Source: Roseiarcus sp963787135
GTDB lineage: Bacteria; Pseudomonadota; Alphaproteobacteria; Rhizobiales; Beijerinckiaceae
Length of the DNA stretch: 64,000 bases
Reading direction: 5' to 3'
Assembly (NCBI GenBank): GCA_963787135.1
Contig: CAWBBW010000045.1
Span: forward strand, 79,320 to 143,319
Shown here: positions 1-9,342 of the stretch, in pieces
Layout of the letters: each line of letters starts with the position of its first letter
Numbering within the stretch: the first letter of the stretch is position 1
Made by a program: the position numbers and the translations under genes
Notes under the pieces: model-generated
The model's input: the letters and a program-made list of their open reading frames with translations, nothing else
The model's database searches: none
What the model was told of the DNA's origin: nothing

Positions 1-625
1 CGCGTCCGCGCTCGGCGCGATCCGGGCCCCAAAGGCCGCCCGGCGCCTGCCGCGCCCGTTGAGCGCGTCCGACGCGAGAGCCGTCGCGACCACGGCGCCG
101 AGGGAGGGCGAAGCGCGAGAGCCCTGGGTTCTCGCTCGCGACGCTGCGGTGCTTGCGCTCTGCTACGGCGCGGGCCTGCGCATCTCGGAGGCGCTGTCGA
201 TCCGGCGCGCCGAGGCGCCGGTCGGCGCCGCCGAGGCGATCACGATCGTCGGCAAGGGAAAAAAGACGCGCTCCGCCCCGGTCATCGCGCCGGTGCGCAA
301 GGCGGTCCAGGACTATCTTGATCTCTGCCCGTATGCGCTCAAGCCCGATGGACCCCTGTTCGTCGGCGCGAGGGGCGGCCCCTTATCGCCGCGCATCGTG
401 CAGCTGGCGATGGAGCGCATCCGCGGCGCGCTCGGCCTGCCCGACAGCGCAACGCCCCATGCGCTGCGCCACTCCTTCGCCACACACCTTCTGGCGCGCG
501 GCGGCGACCTGCGCACGATCCAGGACCTGCTCGGCCACGCCTCGCTGTCGACGACACAGGTCTATACCGGCGTCGACAGCGCGCGGCTGCTGGCCGCCTA
601 TCGCGCCGCCCATCCGCGGAGTTAA
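1..625 (+). CDS. xerC: Tyrosine recombinase XerC, C-terminal part (cut by left edge)
   Basis: Site-specific tyrosine recombinase that, with XerD, resolves chromosome dimers at dif. The reading frame is open from base 2, so the protein begins upstream of the window; a TTG at 59 is internal. The catalytic domain shows the expected residues in order: Arg in GAGLRISE, Lys in GKGKKTR, HALRHS (HxxR), His in LLGHASL and the nucleophile Tyr in TTQVYTG. The adjacent region before TTG 59 (APKAARRLPRP) fits the XerC linker. XerC is preferred to XerD or an integrase because of this linker and the chromosomal context, with no phage gene nearby; XerD is the main alternative. Confidence 0.9.
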   Translation, partial: ASALGAIRAPKAARRLPRPLSASDARAVATTAPREGEAREPWVLARDAAVLALCYGAGLRISEALSIRRAEAPVGAAEAITIVGKGKKTRSAPVIAPVRKAVQDYLDLCPYALKPDGPLFVGARGGPLSPRIVQLAMERIRGALGLPDSATPHALRHSFATHLLARGGDLRTIQDLLGHASLSTTQVYTGVDSARLLAAYRAAHPRS

Positions 626-705
626 CGCCCGCCAAAGCGGGCGCGGTATCGACGATCTGCGGTGAGAGGCGCTATGAAGGCGGCCGTCTCACTCGCGAGG
701 ATCCC

Positions 706-1599
706 ATGTCCGGCAAGCGCATCGTTTTCACCGGCGGAACCGGCAAGGCCGGCCGCCACGCCGTTCCCCATCTCGTCGCTCATGGCTATTCGGTGCTCAA
801 CGTCGACCTGAAGCCACTCGACCTGCCCGGCGTGCCGACCCTCATCGCCGATCTCACCGACAGCGGCCAGGCCTTCAACGCGCTGACGACGCACGCGACC
901 TTCGCCGGCTTCGAAGCCGGCCACCCGCCGCGCCCGCCGGACGCGGTGGTGCATTTCGCGGCCATTCCCCGGGTGCTGCTCGAGCCCGACAATGTCACCT
1001 TCACTACGAACGTGACGAGCACATATAATGTCATCGAGGCGGCGATGAAGCTCGGTGTGCGCAAGGTCGTCATCGCCTCCAGCGAGACGACCTACGGCGT
1101 CTGCTTCGCCGAGGGCGACAAGGATTTTCATTCGTTCCCGCTTGAGGAGGATTATGACATCGACCCGATGGACTCCTACGGCCTCTCGAAAGTCTGCAAT
1201 GAGAAGACCGCCCGCGCCTTCGCCATGCGGTACGGCGCCGACATCTACGCGCTGCGCATCGGCAACGTGATCGAGCCGCACGAGTACGGGATGTTTACTC
1301 GCTTTCTCGCCGACCCGCCGTCGCGCAAGCGCAACGCCTGGAGCTACATCGATGCGCGCGATCTCGGCGAGATCGTGCGGCTTTGTCTCGAAAAGGACGG
1401 CCTCGGCTTTCAGGTGTTCAATGCAGTCAACGACACGATCACCCTCAATACGCCGACCCGCGAGGCGATGAAAAAGCTCTGCCCGAAGACGCCGTTCACC
1501 CGCGAGGTGGGCGAGTTCGAGGCGCCGCTGTCGAACCGGAAGGCGCGCGAGACGCTGGGGTTCAAGGAGGCGCACAACTGGAGGAAATACGTCGAGTAG
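706..1599 (+). CDS. NAD-dependent epimerase/dehydratase family protein (extended SDR)
   Basis: A 297-residue Rossmann-fold extended short-chain dehydrogenase/reductase. The nucleotide-binding motif FTGGTGKAGRH lies at the N-terminus, a Ser-rich strand (VIASSETTYG) follows, and the catalytic YGLSK (YxxxK) is near residue 161. The ATG at 706 has GAGGATCCC in front of it. The family acts on nucleotide sugars, uronates or related cyclic substrates; the precise substrate cannot be read from the sequence. It stands alone between xerC and the oppositely oriented hrpB, whose stop is about 45 bases away. Confidence 0.85.
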   Translation: MSGKRIVFTGGTGKAGRHAVPHLVAHGYSVLNVDLKPLDLPGVPTLIADLTDSGQAFNALTTHATFAGFEAGHPPRPPDAVVHFAAIPRVLLEPDNVTFTTNVTSTYNVIEAAMKLGVRKVVIASSETTYGVCFAEGDKDFHSFPLEEDYDIDPMDSYGLSKVCNEKTARAFAMRYGADIYALRIGNVIEPHEYGMFTRFLADPPSRKRNAWSYIDARDLGEIVRLCLEKDGLGFQVFNAVNDTITLNTPTREAMKKLCPKTPFTREVGEFEAPLSNRKARETLGFKEAHNWRKYVE

Positions 1600-1642
1600 G
1601 GTGGGGCAAAAGCGCGGACGTGACGACCGGGGTAGCGCTCTC

Positions 1643-4147
1643 TCACGTTCCCCGCGGCTTCGCCCGGGCGGTCGGCGCAGCGCTCGCGGGATCCTCGGGC
1701 CAGAAATGGTGGGGATAGCGGCCGCGCAAATCGGAACGGACCGCAGCCCACGAGCCGCGCCAGAAGCCCGGCAGGTCGCGGGTAATCTGGATCGGACGGT
1801 AAGCCGGCGAGAGAAGATGGAGCGTGAGCGGAATGCGTCCGCCGGCGACTGACGGGTGCTCGTTCAAGCCAAACACCTCCTGCACCCGCAAGGCGATCGC
1901 AGGACCGCCCTCTGCGTCGTAGTCGATGAGCGCCTCTGTGCCGGTCGGCGCGCGAAAGGAAGCCGGCGCCTCTGCATCGATCCGCCGGGCGAGGTCCCAG
2001 GGGGTCGTGGCGCGCAAGGCTTCCGACAGATCCTCGGCGGCGATGTCATCGAGACGCGTCCTGCCGGAAAGAAATGGCGCGAGCCACGTGGGGTCTTTGG
2101 CGAGCGCTGCGTCGGAGAGGTCCGGCCACGCGTCGCCCTCGGCCCGGCGCAGAAACATCACCCGGTCGCGCCATTGCTTGAGAGCTTTGCTCCAGGGGAG
2201 GCGCTCGACGCCGAGCGAAAGAACGCCGCGCGCCAGCGCGAGCGCTGAGTGATCGTCCTCCGGGACGGCGAGCGTCTGCTCGGCGAGGATGAGCGCCCCG
2301 AGCCGGCGCCGCCGCCTCGCCCGCAACGCGGCGGAGGCGCGGTCGAAGGCGATTTCGTCCGCCGTCTCGATCGAAGCGGAGGCGACCTGCTCGATATCCG
2401 CGAGAGACAGCGGCGCAGCAAGGAGGATGCGCGCCGCAGCCGCTCGTCCGGCAATCTCGCCGATCGCGAGATATGGTTCGCCCGCAAGGGCGTCGTGCGG
2501 CTCGACCGCAGCCGCGCGCCCGTTCGCCATCAGAAACTCGCCGCGCCTGCCGCGCGCGATCGCAATGCGGTCGGGATAGGCGGAGGCGAGGAGAGCGCCG
2601 GGATGGAGGTGTGGCTCACCCTCATCCGGCCGGCTGCGCCGGCCACCTTCTCTCGGGGGGAGAAGGGTCGCTGCCGCCCTTTGCGCGAGGCTCCTCGCCA
2701 GCCGCCTCGCCTCGTCCGCACGCTGCGACCGGTCGCGGCGGAAGGCCTCGAGCCGGATCGTGAGGTCGACCGCGTCGCCGCCGAGACCGCGCTCTGTCAG
2801 CACGACCGCGACCTCTCCCGCGGTTCGCGCATCGCCCGCGCGCGCGGCGTCGACGACCATGCGCGCGAGGCGCGGCGGCAAAGCGAGACTCGAGATCGCG
2901 CGGCCCTCGTCGGTGATGCGGCCTTCGCCGTCGACAGCGAGGATGGCGGTCAGAAGCGCGCGCGCCTCCGTCAGCGCCCCGCGCGGCGGCGGATCGAGAA
3001 AGGCCAGCCGCGTCGGATCGGCGACGCCCCAGGCGGCGCAGTCGAGCACGAATCCCGACAGGTCCGCCGAAAGGATCTCCGGCGCAGCATAGGGCCGAAG
3101 GCCGCCGTTCGCCGCCTCTTCCCACAGGCGATAGCAGACGCCCGGCTCGACGCGGCCCGCCCGCCCACGACGCTGGTCGGCGTTGGCCTTGCTGACGCGC
3201 ACCGTTTCCAGTCGCGTGAGGCCGATATCAGGCTCGTAACGCGGCACGCGCATGAGCCCGCTGTCGACGACCACCCGCACGCCCTCGATGGTGAGCGACG
3301 TCTCCGCAATCGAAGTCGCAAGCACGATCTTGCGCCGGCCCGGCTTTGCTGGCGCGACCGCGAGATCCTGCGCGCGCGCATCCATCGCGCCGTAGAGCGG
3401 CGCGACGTCGACCTCCGGCCGCCTGATCCGCGCCTCCAGCATTTCGGCGACGCGGCGGATCTCGCCCTGCCCGGGCAGGAAGGCGAGGATCGAGCCGCCT
3501 TCCTCAGCGAGCGCCGCCAGCGTCACGCGCGCGACCTCCTCCTCGATCCGCGCGCCCGGGTTCCGGCCGACATAGCGCGTGACGACGGGGTAAGCGCGGC
3601 CCTCGCTTTCGATCAGCGGCGCCTCGCCAAGGAGGGCGCGAACGCGAGCGCCGTCGAGCGTCGCCGACATCACCAGGAGGCGCAGGTCTTCGCGAAGGCC
3701 GGCCTGTGCGTCGAGCGCCAGCGCGAGGCCGAGGTCGGCGTCGAGCGAGCGCTCGTGGAACTCGTCGAACAGGACCGCGGCGACGCCTTCGAGCGTGGGA
3801 TCATCGAGGATAATGCGGGTGAATACGCCCTCGGTCACGACCTCGATGCGCGTTAAGGGCGAGGCGAGGCTCTCGAACCTGACGCGAAGGCCAATGGTCT
3901 CGCCGACCCTCTCGCCCAGAGTCGCGGCCATGCGCGCGGCGGCGGCGCGGGCGGCGAGCCGGCGCGGCTCGAGCAGCAGCAGGCGTTGGCCCTTCGCCCA
4001 AGGCTCATCGAGAAGGGCGAGCGGCGCGCGGGTGGTCTTGCCGGCCCCCGGCGGGGCGACGAGCACGGCGCGCGGGCTTATGGCCAGCGCGGCCTTGAGG
4101 GGCCCGAGCGCGTCGTCGATCGGCAGGGGCTCGGCGAGGGGGCTCAT
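1643..4147 (-). CDS. hrpB: ATP-dependent RNA helicase HrpB
   Basis: An 834-residue DEAH-family superfamily 2 helicase. Visible motifs are Walker A APPGAGKTT (about residues 31-39), the DEFH box (128-131), SATLDG, and QRRGRAGR (motif VI), followed by the helicase-associated and HrpB-specific C-terminal domains. Length is normal for HrpB. Its physiological RNA substrate is not well defined in most bacteria. Oddly, codons near the middle (2618-2668) are supplied by a copy of an interspersed palindromic repeat inserted in frame, giving a stretch containing LLPPREGGRRSRPDEGE. The reading frame is otherwise uninterrupted. Confidence 0.95.
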   Translation of the reverse strand: MSPLAEPLPIDDALGPLKAALAISPRAVLVAPPGAGKTTRAPLALLDEPWAKGQRLLLLEPRRLAARAAAARMAATLGERVGETIGLRVRFESLASPLTRIEVVTEGVFTRIILDDPTLEGVAAVLFDEFHERSLDADLGLALALDAQAGLREDLRLLVMSATLDGARVRALLGEAPLIESEGRAYPVVTRYVGRNPGARIEEEVARVTLAALAEEGGSILAFLPGQGEIRRVAEMLEARIRRPEVDVAPLYGAMDARAQDLAVAPAKPGRRKIVLATSIAETSLTIEGVRVVVDSGLMRVPRYEPDIGLTRLETVRVSKANADQRRGRAGRVEPGVCYRLWEEAANGGLRPYAAPEILSADLSGFVLDCAAWGVADPTRLAFLDPPPRGALTEARALLTAILAVDGEGRITDEGRAISSLALPPRLARMVVDAARAGDARTAGEVAVVLTERGLGGDAVDLTIRLEAFRRDRSQRADEARRLARSLAQRAAATLLPPREGGRRSRPDEGEPHLHPGALLASAYPDRIAIARGRRGEFLMANGRAAAVEPHDALAGEPYLAIGEIAGRAAAARILLAAPLSLADIEQVASASIETADEIAFDRASAALRARRRRRLGALILAEQTLAVPEDDHSALALARGVLSLGVERLPWSKALKQWRDRVMFLRRAEGDAWPDLSDAALAKDPTWLAPFLSGRTRLDDIAAEDLSEALRATTPWDLARRIDAEAPASFRAPTGTEALIDYDAEGGPAIALRVQEVFGLNEHPSVAGGRIPLTLHLLSPAYRPIQITRDLPGFWRGSWAAVRSDLRGRYPHHFWPEDPASAAPTARAKPRGT
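2618..2668. repeat. Interspersed palindromic repeat, copy 1, inside hrpB
   Basis: The consensus-like pattern is CCCTCATCCGGC ... CCACCTTCTC ... GGAGAAGGG. Related copies lie in spacers at 17597-17649 and 28476-28565 (the latter on the opposite strand). Here the element is translated as part of HrpB without breaking the frame. The copies were recognised by reading; no formal alignment was run. Confidence 0.65.
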
Positions 4148-4228
4148 CCCCCCGTCTTACGCGGGCCCGGCGCGAGGGGGCAAACGACTTCGCGCCGAGG
4201 TCGACCGCGTCGGCTCTGGGGTCACGGA

Positions 4229-4414
4229 GCCAAGCCCTGTTAGGCCCTGTTAAGCAGGGAAAAACAGGGCTGAAGTCCCCTGATTGACGCCCCGATTCAT
4301 GGCAAAAAAGCATGATAATTCAATGATATGAGACAAAATCCGCGGCGCGGCGGAACCGGACGATAACAGGACCATATCAGGGCGCTATTTCGCGCATAAC
4401 AGGGCGATAACAGG
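4229..4414. repeat. CAGGG/CCCTG-rich interspersed repeat, copy A
   Basis: The 402-base spacer between hrpB and the aldo/keto reductase gene has no gene. It is dense in CCCTGTT, CAGGG and GATAACAGG units (4229-4286 and 4362-4413), with an AT-rich middle. A second region of the same character lies at 48997-49185. From memory, such units are common in Rhizobiales intergenic DNA; the function is unknown. Confidence 0.55.
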
Positions 4415-4503
4415 TGAAGCGCCCACAAGGACCGTGCGCGCGAGTAACCGCGATGGCGGGCGCCCGAAGACAGCAAGCGGCCTACGTTTCCGCGGCGCCG
4501 TGG

Positions 4504-4523
4504 ACCCCCGCTTTCGCGGGGGT
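4504..4523. repeat. Perfect hairpin ACCCCCGC-TTTC-GCGGGGGT
   Basis: An 8-bp perfect stem with a TTTC loop. It belongs to the GGACCCCCGCTTTCGCGGGGGTGAC type of small interspersed repeat. It lies 26 bases beyond the stop codon of the leftward aldo/keto reductase gene, so it could protect or end that transcript, but no T-run follows. Confidence 0.6.
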
Positions 4524-4549
4524 GACAGGGGCGCGTGGCACGACTCCCA

Positions 4550-5584
4550 TCAGCCCGCGGTGGGGGCGGCTTCGTTCAGGAGATTGGCCGATTTGAGGTC
4601 GGACCATAGGCTCGCCGGGATTTCGACCGATGCATCATGGACATTTGCCTTCACCTCCTCCGGGGTCACCGCGCCCAGAACGATCGAGACGACCGCAGGA
4701 TGGGCCATCGCGAATTGGAGCGCCGCCTGGCGGATGGTGACATGATGCCTTCGGCAGACCTCTTCGATTCCCTTCACTTTTGTCACGATCAACTCCGGGG
4801 CGACGGCGTAGTCGAATTTGGCCCCCGGTATCGATCCGGTCGCCAGAATGCCGGAATTGAATACGCCCGCGAGCATCACGCCCATGCCCTTTTGCAAGGC
4901 GAGCGGCAGAAATTCCTGCAAGCCGGTTTGGTCGAGCAGAGAATAACGTCCCGCCATCATCGCGACGTCGAAGTCGCCGGCCTTGGCGAACTTGACGCAG
5001 GTGTCGGCTTCGTTGATCCCAAAGCCGATGGCCTTGACGACCTTCTCGCGGCGAAGTTTGTCGAGCGCGACATAGGCGCCGGCCATCGCTTCCTTGAAGC
5101 GCGGTCCCGCGTCGTCCCGGCCGTGTGTCCAGACATCGCAATCGTGAATGAGAACGATATCGAGCCGGTCCAACCCCATGCGAAGCAGCGAATGCTCGAT
5201 TGAGCGCATCGCGCCGTCATAGGAATAGTCGAAGCGCGGAGCGTGCGGAAAGCCTCCGGCGAAGCCGGGAGAGACCACGTCTTTGCGAACCTCGGGCTTC
5301 TTGCCGAAGGGATCCATGATGCGGCCGATCTTGGACGAAACGACGATCTGGTCGCGCTGCGCGCGCCGGAGTCCCGCGCCCAGCCGGCTCTCCGCAAGTC
5401 CGTTGCCGTAGTGCGGTGAACTGTCGAAGACCCTGACGCCGCTGGCCAAGCCCTGCTCGACCGTGCTAATCGCTGTCATTTCGTTGAGCAGTTCAAAGAA
5501 ATCGCCGAGCGGGCCGGTCCCCAACCCCACGGCGGAAAACGCGAGAGGTTCGCCGTTTCGCGCGGTCATTCGTCTCATTTCCAT
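4550..5584 (-). CDS. Aldo/keto reductase (D-threo-aldose 1-dehydrogenase / L-fucose dehydrogenase-like)
   Basis: A 344-residue NAD(P)-dependent (alpha/beta)8-barrel oxidoreductase. The aldo/keto reductase tetrad is visible: Asp and Tyr in VFDSSPHYG, Lys in VSSKIGR and His in LIHDCD. The closest remembered relatives oxidise free aldoses at C1, which fits its place as last gene of a sugar ABC-transporter operon. The ATG at 5584 has a strong GGGAGGA site upstream and follows the permease gene by 64 bases. It probably oxidises or reduces the imported sugar in the cytoplasm. The substrate is inferred from context. Confidence 0.88.
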   Translation of the reverse strand: MEMRRMTARNGEPLAFSAVGLGTGPLGDFFELLNEMTAISTVEQGLASGVRVFDSSPHYGNGLAESRLGAGLRRAQRDQIVVSSKIGRIMDPFGKKPEVRKDVVSPGFAGGFPHAPRFDYSYDGAMRSIEHSLLRMGLDRLDIVLIHDCDVWTHGRDDAGPRFKEAMAGAYVALDKLRREKVVKAIGFGINEADTCVKFAKAGDFDVAMMAGRYSLLDQTGLQEFLPLALQKGMGVMLAGVFNSGILATGSIPGAKFDYAVAPELIVTKVKGIEEVCRRHHVTIRQAALQFAMAHPAVVSIVLGAVTPEEVKANVHDASVEIPASLWSDLKSANLLNEAAPTAG

Positions 5585-5648
5585 TGAATCCTCCCTAGCG
5601 CGTCAATTTCCGTGACCATGGCCACGACCCAGAAAACCGTTGAGACCG

Positions 5649-6665
5649 TCATCGACGTCGCCATCCGAGGCTCTCCAACAGGACGCTGAGCGCCGTCACG
5701 CCTATGATAAGCGCGCCCCAGATCGCCACTGTCAGGAAGGGGCTGAAGTTGAGAAGGTTGAAGGCCGAAGAGATCACCTGGAGCACGATCAGGGCCATCA
5801 TTAAACCGCCGACCTTCCCGAAACCGCCGAACGGATCGACGCCGCCAAGCACCGCGGCCAGGATGGTCACCAGCAGGTAGCTCTCGCCGTAGGTGGCGTT
5901 GGCGGAATTGAACCTGGCCATCATTACCAGCGCTGCGATGACCGCAAGCAGACTGGAGAGCAGATAGACGCCCAAGACTACGCGCTTGGTGTTGACGCCG
6001 GAGTAGCGCGTCGCCCGCTCGTTTGAGCCGATCATGTAGATCTTGTGGCCGAACGCGCTCTTGTTGAGCAGCACCGCCATAGGCGCGCAAAGTGCGAGGA
6101 AGATCAACAGCGCCACGGGCACGCCCATCAGGGTTCCATTGCCAAGAAAGACGATCGGATCTGGAAAACCCGAGATGACGTTGCCGCGCGTCAGGCCGAT
6201 CGACAGGCCCTTGCACATCGTCATTGTGCCCAGGGTGGCCAGAATTGGCGAAACGCCGAGATAGGCGATGACGAATCCGTTGATCAGCCCGACGATCGTC
6301 CCGACCGCTATGCCTGCCAGCACTGCGATCGCCTGCCAGCCTACCCACATGAAGCCTTCGGCGCCCGACGCATGGGTCGTCAGCACCCAGGCCATCGCGA
6401 GCGCGCAAAGATTGGCCGTCGCGATGATGGAGAGGTTGAGCCCGCCCGAAAGCAGCGCGACCATCATCGCCAGCGAGAGGATTCCGAGTTCCGGCAGCTG
6501 GAAAGCCATCGACTGGAGCGCGCCGACGCTGAAGAGCTGGTCGCCGAGCAGGAGCCAGAAAACGACGACGAGGGCGACCAGGACGAGCGAAAGGATCTGC
6601 GCCGCGCCGCCGCGGAAGCGGGGCAGCGAGAATGCCCACCATGGAGCCCTGGCGTCGAGGCTCAT
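5649..6665 (-). CDS. Sugar ABC transporter permease (RbsC/RhaQ-type), second permease
   Basis: A 338-residue integral membrane protein of the BPD_transp_2 family (ribose/rhamnose/AI-2 type permease). It has about eight to ten hydrophobic segments and family-typical stretches such as LLSGGLNLSI, GLINGFVIAYLGVSPILATLGT and VLGGVDPFGG. It starts 10 bases after the stop of the upstream permease gene, so the two are co-transcribed and probably form a heterodimeric channel with the dual ATPase at 7735-9246. Confidence 0.93.
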   Translation of the reverse strand: MSLDARAPWWAFSLPRFRGGAAQILSLVLVALVVVFWLLLGDQLFSVGALQSMAFQLPELGILSLAMMVALLSGGLNLSIIATANLCALAMAWVLTTHASGAEGFMWVGWQAIAVLAGIAVGTIVGLINGFVIAYLGVSPILATLGTMTMCKGLSIGLTRGNVISGFPDPIVFLGNGTLMGVPVALLIFLALCAPMAVLLNKSAFGHKIYMIGSNERATRYSGVNTKRVVLGVYLLSSLLAVIAALVMMARFNSANATYGESYLLVTILAAVLGGVDPFGGFGKVGGLMMALIVLQVISSAFNLLNFSPFLTVAIWGALIIGVTALSVLLESLGWRRR

Positions 6666-6675
6666 CGCCGGCCCC

Positions 6676-7695
6676 TCAACTGACGGCCTTGGCCGACCGG
6701 CGGCGCCGGTCCCGCCAGGCCGTGATCGAAACCGCGCAAAGGATGGTCAGGCCGACGAACCATTGGTTCCAGTAAGAGGAAACTCCGAGGAGAACCAAGC
6801 CGTTCTGCAGGATGGCCAGGAGCGTGACGCCGAGGACCGCGCCAAAGACGGTGCCGACGCCTCCGGTCAGGCTCGCGCCGCCAAGCACGACGGCCGCCAG
6901 CACGTCGAGTTCCTTGCCGACCAGCACCGTCGGCGTAACCGATTGCGCGAGCTGCGCCTGCACCAGTGAGGCGGCGCCCGCGATAAAGCCAAGATAACCG
7001 TAAACGAGGAAATTGAGACGAACGACGTGAAAGCCGAGTCGCTGCGCGGCGTCCTTGTTGCCCCCGAGCGCGTAGATCTGCCGTCCGACATTGGTCCGGT
7101 TCAAGAGGAGCCAGGCCGATGCGAACGCCAGGACCAGAACGAGGATCTGCAGGTTCAGCGCATAGGGGGTCCCGCTCGCGTCGTCGTACTCGAACCACCA
7201 AATCCCGTCGCGGAAGAACTTTGGCAGGGACGTGATGTATTTGCCGCGGGTGAAGAAAATCAGCAGCCCATAGAAAATGTTGAGCGTGGCGATCGAGACG
7301 ATGATCGAGGAGATGCGCAGCCGCGTGATGAAAAGCGCGTTGATCGCGCCGCAGGCGACGCCGATCGCGCCGGCCAGCGCAAACATCTCGAACCACCCGA
7401 GTCCATAACGGATCGCGAGCGTCAGCGTGACGTACTGTGCGACAGAGGCTGTCGCGGTGAAGGAAATGTCGATGCCGCCGGCGATCAGCACCACCAACAG
7501 GCCCGACGCCAGAATGCCGACGAAGGCGTTGGAGGTGAGGAGATCGAACAGATTCTGAAGCGTCAGAAAGCTGTCGGTTGCGAGCGACAGCGCCAGGCAA
7601 AGCGCCAGGACGACCGCCAACAGCCAGAATTCGTGACTGCGGCGAAAGCGCTGGAACGCGGGCGAAAGCGTCGGGCGGGACGCGACGAGACTCAC
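6676..7695 (-). CDS. Sugar ABC transporter permease (RbsC/RhaP-type), first permease
   Basis: A 339-residue polytopic inner-membrane protein of the same family as the next gene. Diagnostic segments are VVLIAGGIDIS (the G-I-D loop), NALFITRLRISSIIVSIATLNIFYG and AVVLGGASLTGGVGTVFG. It follows the ATPase gene by 39 bases. Presence of two different permeases is the arrangement known for rhamnose, AI-2 and several pentose/polyol importers. Confidence 0.93.
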   Translation of the reverse strand: MSLVASRPTLSPAFQRFRRSHEFWLLAVVLALCLALSLATDSFLTLQNLFDLLTSNAFVGILASGLLVVLIAGGIDISFTATASVAQYVTLTLAIRYGLGWFEMFALAGAIGVACGAINALFITRLRISSIIVSIATLNIFYGLLIFFTRGKYITSLPKFFRDGIWWFEYDDASGTPYALNLQILVLVLAFASAWLLLNRTNVGRQIYALGGNKDAAQRLGFHVVRLNFLVYGYLGFIAGAASLVQAQLAQSVTPTVLVGKELDVLAAVVLGGASLTGGVGTVFGAVLGVTLLAILQNGLVLLGVSSYWNQWFVGLTILCAVSITAWRDRRRRSAKAVS

Positions 7696-7734
7696 GCGGT
7701 CGCTCCTGCGGATGTGGCGCCGCGGCGCGCGCGC

Positions 7735-9246
7735 TCAGGCATCGACCAGCGCTTGCAAGTCGGCCTCCGAGGACTCGTGCGGGATGCATTCGCCTGCGAG
7801 CCGTCCCCGGCGCATCACGATGACGCGGTGCGCGTGGTAATAGACCTCGGGGATCTCGTCCGAGATCAAGAGGATCGCGACGCCCCTGGCGGCGAGCGCC
7901 TTGACGATCTCGTAAATTCCGTCCTTCGCGGCAATGTCCACGCCGACCGTCGGGCTGTCGAGGATCAGGAGCTTGGGCCCCGTCGCCATCCACTTGGCGA
8001 GGACGACGCGTTGCTGGTTGCCGCCCGAAAGCGTCTTGACCGCGTTGTCGGGGTTGGGCGCCTTGATCGCGAGATCCTCGATCCATGTTCGCGCGGTGCG
8101 CTCCCGGTCCGCCTCCGGCACGAGCCCAAGCCGGTTGGCGAGTTTGTCGAGCACCGTGATGAGAATGTTCGAGGCGATCGGCTGTTCGAGCACCAGCCCA
8201 AGAGTGAGTTTGTCCTCCGAGACATAGGCGATGCCTTCGTCGATCGCCTGGGCGTTGGTTTTCAGCGCGAGCGGTTTGCCGTACAACAGGATCTCGCCCG
8301 ACGTCGGCGGATTCATTCCGAAAAGCGAGAGCGCAAATTCGGTGCGGCCCGACCCGAGCAACCCGGTCAGCCCGACGATCTCGCCCGCGTGAATGTCGAG
8401 GCTGACGTCCTCATATTGGCCCGTTCGAGTGAGCCCGCTCACCGAGAGCACGGTCTCGCCCTTCGCAGAGTCGAGCGCGCTCGTTTCATACGCGTAGGCC
8501 TTGCCGGTCATCAGGGTGGCGAGCTTCCGATCATTCATCTCCTGGGCGGGAAAATCACCCACTTTGGCGCCGTCACGCAGCACAGTGACCCGCTCGGCGA
8601 TCTCCATCACCTCGTCGAGACGATGCGAGACGAAGACGATACAGATGCCCGACCGCTTGAGGTCGGCGACGAGGCGGATGAGCGCGTCGACTTCGTGCCG
8701 CGTCAGCGACGATGTCGGTTCGTCCATGATCACGAGCCGTGCGTCGGCCGCCATCGCGCGACTGATCGCGACCAGCTGGCGGCTCGCGATCGAGAGGTCT
8801 TCGACGCGTGCGAACGGATCGAGCGAGGCGCCGATGCGCGCCATCGCCGTTTCCGCGGTTGCGCGTATCGTGCGCCATTGCACCAGGCGCGGCGGGCCGA
8901 GATGGCGCCCGACTGCGATGTTTTCGGCGACCGTGAGATTGGGGAAAAGCGACAGATCCTGATAGATGACCTGGATGCCGCAGGCGGTCGACTGGACCGG
9001 GTTGAGATGCGGATATTCGCGGCCCTCGATCACAATACGCCCTTCCGGCTCGGGCCGCAGCACTCCGGCGATGACCTTGATGAGGGTCGATTTGCCCGAT
9101 CCGTTCTCGCCGACGAGGCAATGGACCTCGCCCGCCGGCAGGGACAGATCGACGTTGCGCAACGCGACGACGCCGCCGAAGCGCTTCGAGATGGCGTGCA
9201 GATCGAGAAAATTGGGCAACGCCGGGGCGCCTCGATCAAAGTTCAA
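7735..9246 (-). CDS. Sugar ABC transporter ATP-binding protein (dual ATPase, RbsA-type)
   Basis: A 503-residue protein with two fused ABC domains. The first has Walker A GENGSGKST (about residue 41), a signature-like region and MDEPTSSL. The second has the degenerate GLLGSGRTEF loop, LSGGNQQRV and a LDSPTVGVD Walker B, as usual for RbsA/MglA/XylG proteins. It energises import by the two permeases downstream. It lies 96 bases after the binding-protein gene on the same strand. Confidence 0.95.
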   Translation of the reverse strand: MNFDRGAPALPNFLDLHAISKRFGGVVALRNVDLSLPAGEVHCLVGENGSGKSTLIKVIAGVLRPEPEGRIVIEGREYPHLNPVQSTACGIQVIYQDLSLFPNLTVAENIAVGRHLGPPRLVQWRTIRATAETAMARIGASLDPFARVEDLSIASRQLVAISRAMAADARLVIMDEPTSSLTRHEVDALIRLVADLKRSGICIVFVSHRLDEVMEIAERVTVLRDGAKVGDFPAQEMNDRKLATLMTGKAYAYETSALDSAKGETVLSVSGLTRTGQYEDVSLDIHAGEIVGLTGLLGSGRTEFALSLFGMNPPTSGEILLYGKPLALKTNAQAIDEGIAYVSEDKLTLGLVLEQPIASNILITVLDKLANRLGLVPEADRERTARTWIEDLAIKAPNPDNAVKTLSGGNQQRVVLAKWMATGPKLLILDSPTVGVDIAAKDGIYEIVKALAARGVAILLISDEIPEVYYHAHRVIVMRRGRLAGECIPHESSEADLQALVDA

Positions 9247-9342
9247 AAGCTGTCTTCTCCGGGCGATCCGGCCCGGCAGGAATCTGCAAAGATGTCAGCC
9301 AAAATGGGCGGGGACGCCTGCGCGGCGTCCCCGCAGTGGGGT

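Noticed and set aside
622..1575. 317-codon minus-strand open frame
   Set aside because: Antisense of the epimerase gene at 706-1599; its product has no fold-like pattern and arises from GC-rich codon bias.
2249..3856. 535-codon plus-strand open frame
   Set aside because: Antisense of hrpB; Arg/Asp-rich, no motifs.
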